Of a stretch of 64,000 nucleotides of DNA, positions 57,787 through 64,000 are shown one piece after another. The DNA comes from Ascidia mentula. Its lineage: Eukaryota; Chordata; Ascidiacea; Phlebobranchia; Ascidiidae. Numbering within the stretch: the stretch's first letter is position 1; every line of letters starts with the position of its first letter. The notes beneath the pieces are model-generated. The model saw only the letters and a program-made list of their open reading frames with translations, did not search any database and had not been told where the DNA came from. The translations under genes were made by a program, and so were the position numbers. The stretch lies in assembly GCA_947561715.1 (NCBI GenBank), contig OX387200.1, forward strand, positions 3,350,501-3,414,500, read 5' to 3'.

Positions 57787-59992
57787 ATGTCAAAATCTTT
57801 AGTGCTGGTTTTGATGCTGTGGGGAGTTGCTGAAGGGTGTGATTCTGTTATACCTATAACTGCCGGGGAATGCACAACTAAAAGTTTCCACTCAACTTCC
57901 ATAATTGTGGAAACGAATCAAGAATCGTTAAAGTGGAAATATAACGAAGAAAAAACATTAGAGCCACTATCTGGAATTGAACTAACTTGGTAAGTATGAA
58001 CGTGCCGTGTGTAATATTTGACACACTAACGTTATATTCCCTATTGATGCATCCGGTAGTGAATTTTCGACTGAGAAAGTTAAGATAGATCTTGTTATTT
58101 GTGGAAAAGCAAACTGGAAAACTGGAAACATTCTTGTTAATTATATAGAAGATGGAAACGACAACTCAAGTGAAATATGTTTTCGAGGTAACGCGCGGTG
58201 TACATAATAAAGCAGGTTTACGTTTTCAGTACTATATTTAAGAACTATTTGTCTTTTGCTACAATCATGCCAACAAAATATTTTTTGTTTAAACTACTTA
58301 TACATTGTGTGTCATCTTTGTTTGCCATATAGACTTCTTGAACTTGGGGTAACTTTTTTAATGAATTGATATTTTTAATGAACAGACCAGCAAAGTTTCA
58401 AAACATCCTGTTCTTAAATAATTACAGGAGAAAATGCGACGGAAATTATACCCCGACCTGTAGGCACTGTTTCTGCGGGGGATGGACTGGAATTGTTGTG
58501 TCGAGTTCCGTACGTAGGAAAACTGCTTGACAACACAAAATTCCAATGGGAAATTCCATCGAAATTTAGAAACCTTGATACATCTCGGGATACCCTGGTT
58601 TTCAATGATCTTACCAGAGACGATTGGGGAAAATATATTTGCACAACTTGTAACGAATTGGGCCAAGAACGTTCCTCTTACTTAGCGAATATTTTGTGTA
58701 AGTATTGCTATGCTGTTTTGAGTTTTAAACCCTTCATGTTTGTTTTCGGCGTCGCGACAACGGCTTCGCTCCTGGCTCGCGGAAAATACGTTGTCCATGT
58801 GTCACGGTCACGTGTCTAGTTGGAAAGGCTCAATATTCGTAAACCCTCTGATATTGTGTAAGCGATATTTATTGGCACCGTGTCACTATGACATGCTGAT
58901 AGTGAAAGAACCAGATGTTAAAATATTTGAATCCCACCACCGCCCAATAAAATATCCTTTGTTTGGAGTTCTGTTTCCACTTGCTGCTTTCTTTAGACAT
59001 CCTGAAAAACTTGTAACTGCATAAGCTGTTTTTAGTTTTCCCTGAGTTTGTGAATGGGAGCAAGGAATGTTTATGGCATGAAGTGCGGAATGGAACTTGT
59101 TCGATCACGTTCGCCGCAAATCCACCCGCCAAGCATTTCGTTGTCAGTAAAGATGGGCATGCATTGAATTGTGCGGATTGCAAAATCTCAAGTGTGGGTC
59201 GCAATTTACAAAAGTTTGATTTTGGCAGAAATGTAAGATTTTGTTTGCTTTGTATTTGGTATGTTAAGGAATAACGCTAAATCGAACCTTTTTTTGACAT
59301 TTATTTCAAATCGCGAAGACCTAAGCATGCAGTGCTGTTCCAGTAGAATTCAATTCCTGGTGTATCGCAGTATTTATGACGAATATAAATTTGGTTAATT
59401 TGTTAACCTATCTAGGAAATCTCTCCCAGTATACAAAAACACAGTGGTTTACTTATTTCCTGTAAAATTAATCGTTGCGGATTTTGTTTTTGACAGTGAA
59501 TGTACAACATACCTCATATTTTAGTTCACAGAAGCAGATGGAGTTTTTGAAGTTTCCATATTTTCGTCTTCCGATCATAAACTACACCGCGAAGTGAAAA
59601 TATGCAGCGATAATACAGCGGCCATAATTGTGGTTGTGGTATCTCTGGCTGTACTTGTGTTAATTGCTGTTTCGTGTGTAATGTACAAGACTCGGAAGAT
59701 GTGTTTTGGGCGACAGCATGACAGCTACCAGCAAACTGGTACGATGATATCCGAAATTATTGATAGCTGTGTTTATTCTGGTTTAAATCTTTTTTTAACT
59801 TTCAGTTTCTGGAAAAGCGTTTGGATAGAAAATGCCGTGTTACTGCCTTAAGTTACAACAAAATACTGTTTTTACCTTTATATTACAGCAACAACTGAAA
59901 TGCACGACATCAAAACCGGACCAGCAACACTTCTTTCACGTGACACAAGTGAAACTTCAATGTCAACTTCAAATATTACTATGACAACTTAG
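57787..59992 (+). CDS. G7: chimeric type B receptor with extended cytoplasmic tail, 6 exons, 371 aa
   Basis: Exons 57787-57989, 58060-58187, 58428-58697, 59036-59232, 59525-59738, 59889-59992 join in frame. Exons 1-3 are almost identical to G5 (LLDNTKFQWEIPSKFRNLD, LVFNDLTRDDWGKYICTTCN). Exons 4-6 and their introns are closer to G1 (NGSKECLWHEV, KDGHALNCADCKISSVGR). Membrane helix AAIIVVVVSLAVLVLIAVSC, then tail RQHDSYQQ. In exon 6 the codon that is TGA in G1 and G5 is GGA, so the tail continues for 24 more residues, rich in Ser and Thr (TSETSMSTSNITMTT), before TAG. The extension might carry phosphorylation sites; this is inference. The gene is 7929 bp from G5, start to start. Confidence 0.8.
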
Positions 59993-60860
59993 TGAGGATA
60001 TAAATACTGCTGTCAATCTTTCGCGTGTTTACGCTTCTATTTTTAGAAAACATGTTTCGCTTTATTAAGCATCATCAGTTCTTTTTTTAAAATAGATCAA
60101 CAGCAGTATTTATATTCTCGCTTGTATTCTGGTTAAAAACCTTTTAACTTCCAGTTTCACTTCCCCAAGTTTTTTTTTCTAAAAAACACTGCTTTAACCT
60201 TTGTATTATTTCCTGTGATAGCTGTTATTTTTCATTTCGTGTTCGTATGTCGTCCAGAGATCTCATTTAAATCTCATGCTTTGAGCGACGTAACTATGAT
60301 CGCATAGAGTCTGTGCTGCAGGCTTTGGAATGAATAGTTATGTTGATGACAACTACAAGCAGATGGTCATCTGGATAACTCGTGCGATGCTCAGTGCTAC
60401 CTATTTTAATCGCCTAATTTCACATATCATGCTTTTTCAATCAGCAAATTAACTTTTACTTTGATACATGGTTAAACGTTTGGATTAAATGCATTACTTG
60501 CATTGTTCTTGCCCGGCATATTTGTTGTAATCGTACACATGTCACTTTTTTGACAAACATCGATCGAAAGTCGAAAGTTTTACTGGCTTGGAACTATATT
60601 TTTTGCATTCAATCATTAAAAAAATGTTTTTGTTTGTCCCTTTTGTGTTGTTTGATGGAAGTTTCGTTTTTTGTCGGTAGTAAACATGTAACTCCTATGG
60701 AAGATGCATAATTAAATTTGAATCATGGTCATGCAAAACAAACGACAGTCCTCATGCCTTGAATATAGTTTTATTCAGAAAACTGCGGCGTCCTTATGAC
60801 GTCACAACCACAAAGCGCGTTGACCCGGAGACCAGCGGGCGCGCGCCCCACTTTTGTGCT
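59993..60860. other. G7 3' flank and recombination zone
   Basis: Up to about 60410 it follows the G1 and G5 3' flank; then it leaves them and has no COPS8 copy. 60411-60860 is unlike anything else in the window, ending in a GC-rich stretch (gaccagcgggcgcgcgcccc) just before the right arm of a type A palindrome. No gene is seen. Confidence 0.55.
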
Positions 60861-60942
60861 CCGGCGTGTCAGGAGAAAGTGGCTGATCCAGCTAGGCTGC
60901 AATGCCTGGACTGCCAAGCCTGCAATCCTGCAAATCTTATGA
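60861..60942. repeat. Right half of the type A intron palindrome, tRNA and left arm missing
   Basis: Begins ctccggcgtgtcaggagaaa and continues as in intron 3 of G3. The left arm and tRNA-like loop are absent, so the breakpoint of the truncated gene G8 lies at the palindrome. Confidence 0.75.
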
Positions 60943-61305
60943 TATTCCTATACTGTTATGAATAAGAAAGCCAAAGCTAAGATGTTGGACATAAGCAGAC
61001 ATTTCAAAAGCGATCGTGTTTATTATCATCAATGCTTTTGCTGAATGACTGGGACAGACGGCACCGAATCTACCACCAACAGGCAGATAGACGTAAAAGA
61101 TTAGCATAATATGTCCAGCATCTTAGCTTTGGTTTTCTTATTCAAAGTATTTGGTACCAAATTATTTTTTCTTATAGCTGTAAGACAAGGATGGTATTTG
61201 TTTTTTTTAATAAATACACAAAATTTCGTTTTCGGTCTTATAACATCGAGTACATAAACAAAATGCAGAATTCTGTATCATTTTTTATAAGTGTATCCAC
61301 TTTAG

Positions 61306-61841
61306 TTCCCCCTGAGTTTGTAAGCGGATGCACGGAATGTACTTGGAATGCTGTGAGAAGTGAATCTTGTGCAGTCACCTTTGCTGCAAATCCACCGGCC
61401 AACCAATTAGTCGTCTATAAAGATGAACAGTTTTTAGCTTGCCAGGATTGCGAAATCTCAAAATCGGACAACAAACTTCAAAAATTTGTCTTTAATATGG
61501 AGGTATATGATAGTGTTAATATCTTTATAGATGAGATAATTTTTTTGCTCCTTACGACCAATAGCAAATATAATTAAAATAATTATAAAAAAGCATATGC
61601 GCATTTCGAAAGAAAAATTATGTTTTAAGATAAAATGGCTACTTAAAATTTGCCTACATGACAATTTTGCTTTTAGTCAACAAAGGGAGATGAGGTCTAC
61701 GACGTGTACATAATTGAGCAAGGATTCCGTGAACTTCATCTTCGCTTTAAAATCACCAACAGTTCAACAAACTCCAAACCTTCTCTTATCACATATTTAC
61801 TTACTTTAGCGACGCTCATTTCATATTTGTACAAGAATTAA
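61306..61841 (+). pseudogene. G8: truncated type A receptor, exons 4-5 only
   Basis: Exon 4 (61306-61502) and exon 5 (61677-61841) are intact, with normal lengths and sites, almost as in G2 (NPPANQLVVYKDEQFLACQD; SLITYLLTLATLISYLYKN). Exons 1-3 are absent, since sequence upstream switches to the G7 flank. No signal peptide or Ig domain can be made from this copy alone. It could be reached only by read-through splicing from G7: exon 3 of G7 ends in phase 1, as exon 4 of G8 requires. Confidence 0.8.
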
Positions 61842-63594
61842 CATCATTTTTCACACCTATATCCGGACTCAACGACAATCATTAAAGATCAGTAAACTGT
61901 TGGAGTTGCTAGTCCTCCCTTAAACAGTGGCACTGTTTTGTGTTGTTATGATAAGTGTGTTTCAAGACGGATACATTAATCGCGACTTTACAAAGGCCAA
62001 CAACGAAAACGATCAAACAATGGTTGCCTCGTTTTTTTCTAGTTGACAGCTGAATTTCAGTGGTAATATTTAGCTAAAAAATACGTCATTAGGCATATTT
62101 TACAACCAGGCATCATAACGTTATTTTATCAATAAGCAATTTCTTAAGCAAGTCACCAGCTGTTTTGCAAATGACTATCAGGCTATCTAAACGCTACGTT
62201 TATCTCATTAACAGATAGTACAACCGTATCTAAATAGTTTTACTCAGTGATGCAGTGGAACAGGTCCGCAAGGACCCGGTTACTCTTTCGCCCGTGATCA
62301 AATTATTTTGTGCTGAACACAAAAGGCGGCGTGAGATACGCGGCGTTTAAGAAAGTTGATGGCATCAAGTTTATCACCAAAGCAGTGGAACAGGTCCGCA
62401 AGCGCCAGGACAAACTCTTTTGCCCGTCACCTAGTGATTTTGTTTTGAACACAAAAGGCGGCGTAACAAACTCGGCCGTTGTTGCCGAGCTTGGAAGTTG
62501 AGGCCGTCGAGTCTATTACGCAGCAAGGTGAAATTGGTGAATAACAACGAGCCCAGGTGCAACCAAAGAAAATTGCTTTTGTCATTGTGTTGACAAGAAA
62601 ATATGCACCCCGCGTGATCAAGCCGGAAAGTTAATAGCGTCGAGTTTGTTGCGCAATAACTTGATATTAGCTAAACACGTATTTTATTGTTGGTGAGTCA
62701 TGAAGGTCCACAAGATAAATGCACTATGCTTAGGTGCCAAGGATACGTCCTAAGTGTTGATACAGACTAGGTTAATGCTGGTAAGCTTAATTTAGGCTAG
62801 GTTGGTGCCGGTCGAATCAACAAATCTTCTAAACAACAAACAATAGAGTTTGTTTATCCCGGCGAATATTGTGTTGAGGTTTTTTCGAGGCCGGCCCCGA
62901 AATGTATCGAAGTTCAAAAGTCTGACACAGGTAACATAGTTACAGGGTGGCGCGTGTATTTTAACCATCTGATGACTCTCTGATGTTATGTGACCAATGT
63001 TAGTGGTGATTAGTTTATGTAGGTTTCTGATATGTTCGGCATGTTAACTTGGATATTTGTAATAGTATAGTGGAGAGTTAGGGTAGCGTGCGATTTCTTT
63101 TTACCGGTAAATGTCATTAAGTGCAAACAGTTCAACTTCGCAACCTGCGTCAGTGTAAGAGCCAAGTGCAGGTTTGTATGAAACAGCACAAGTCAGCACA
63201 AGCTTAAAACAACGCATTTTTTAGTTTTGAATTAATTGTGAGACACGGTTTAGTGACCAACATGGTCCAACACGAAAGTGACGGGTTTTCGAATATTTCA
63301 TTACTTCCAACAAACAACAGGTTTAACGAAGGCTTTAGTTATCTACAAAGTTAGGGTTACGGGTCTCTATTGAACTTTTTGACGTACTTCTAAATGTCTA
63401 ACCTTAGTTTAAAATGTTCTTGCATGGTTGGTTGCTCTTTCCGTTTGACAACAGGTTGAACGAAGGTTTTGATGATATATCTATAAAGTTGGGGTTCAGC
63501 TTCTCTATTGGGTTTAAGAACCAGAGCTTTTTTAGGTGATAACAATCTAGAAACGGCTTGTTTTGCTTCAGTTTTTCGTTCGCAGATTTTCAAT
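61842..63594. repeat. G8 3' flank and upstream module of G9
   Basis: Third copy of the flank at 48327-49857, with a deletion near 62365 and an older type of module (caacaaacaatagagtttgt, ttttttcgaggccggccccg) near 62836-62900, before relic R9. Confidence 0.7.
63041..63171 (+). pseudogene. Relic receptor first exon R9 (stop in leader)
   Basis: Like R6 and R8, but the leader reads GTA TAG, which stops it. Donor and length are kept. Confidence 0.6.
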
Positions 63595-63995
63595 ATGTCA
63601 AAATCTTTAGTGCTGGTTTTGATGCTGTGGGCAGTTGCTGAAGGGTGTGATTCTGTTATACCTGTAACTGCCGGGGAATGCACAACTAGAAGTTTCCACT
63701 CAACTTCCATAATTGTGGAAGCGTATAAAGAATCGCATAAGTGGAATTATAACGAAGTAAAACAATTGGAGCCACTATCTGGAATTGAACTGACATGGTA
63801 ATTATAAACGTGTCGTGTGTAATATTTGTCACGCTAACGTTATATTCCTTATTGATGCATCCGGCAGTGAATTTTCGACTGAGAAAGTTAAGATAGATCT
63901 TGTTATTTGTGGAAAAGCAAACTGGAAAACTGGAAACATTCTTGTTAATTATGTGGAAGGAGGAAACGACAACTCAAGTGAAATATGTTTTCGAG
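63595..63995 (+). CDS. G9: Ig-family receptor, exons 1-2, cut by the window end
   Basis: Exon 1 63595-63797 (MSKSLVLVLMLWAVAEG, then CDSVIPVTAGEC) and exon 2 63868-63995 (CEFSTEKVKIDLVICG, KANWKTGN, EICFRG) have standard length and phase. The acceptor of exon 2 is ggcag where the other MSxSLV-type genes have ggtag. Exon 1 ends HKWNYNEVKQLEPLSGIELT, closest to G4 and G6. Whether it is type A or B cannot be known here. Confidence 0.75.
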
Positions 63996-64000
63996 GTAAC

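Overview
The window looks like a compact, AT-rich invertebrate chordate genome, most likely an ascidian tunicate of the Ciona type. This is an inference from short introns, SETD1/LINS1/NOP10 orthologues of animal type, and a NOP10-LINS1 pair only 70 bp apart with a splice acceptor just before the second ATG, as in tunicate trans-spliced operons. No sequence search was run.

1-7.6 kb is a dense housekeeping region. It holds the last exon of a short-chain dehydrogenase (95-263), NOP10 (903-1100), LINS1 (two exons, 1171-2729), and on the minus strand a 12-exon gene of unknown function (6125-2947) convergent with LINS1. The 1.4 kb at 6126-7570 is a divergent promoter region between that gene and SETD1. 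7571-20757 is a complete 25-exon SETD1/Set1 H3K4 methyltransferase of 2023 aa (RRM, long Arg/Ser/His/Pro-rich middle, WIN motif, N-SET, SET, post-SET). Its frame closes across all 25 exons. One of its introns carries a hAT-like MITE.

20.8-64 kb is a mosaic of tandem segmental duplications. First come two ~3 kb tandem copies of the SETD1 3' flank, each ending in a relic first exon. Then follows an array of at least nine members of an immunoglobulin-type receptor family that I do not recognise as a named family (G1-G9, 26732 to beyond the window). Each complete gene has a signal peptide, an N-terminal Cys-containing domain (exons 1-2), one clear Ig domain (exon 3), and a Cys-rich third domain (exon 4). 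The ending is one of two kinds: type A (exon 5, short hydrophobic C-terminus, GPI-like or very short tail) or type B (exons 5-6, transmembrane helix plus cytoplasmic tail). Exon lengths and phases are almost invariant (203/206, 128, 270, 197 nt), so cassettes can be exchanged in frame. G5 and G7 do look chimeric, with a type-A-like front and a G1-like back.

Interleaved with the receptors are a copy of the last two SETD1 exons (SET domain), two intronless antisense COPS8 pseudogenes, decayed or alternative first exons upstream of nearly every receptor, tRNA-like sequences inside palindromes in intron 3 of type A genes, a putative solo LTR, and a 3.3 kb foldback element with tandemly expanded arms. 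The best candidate for an undescribed system is the receptor array itself: paired anchored forms, modular exons, recent duplication and conversion, and variation focused in one part of the Ig domain. This would fit an immune or allorecognition locus, but that function is inference.
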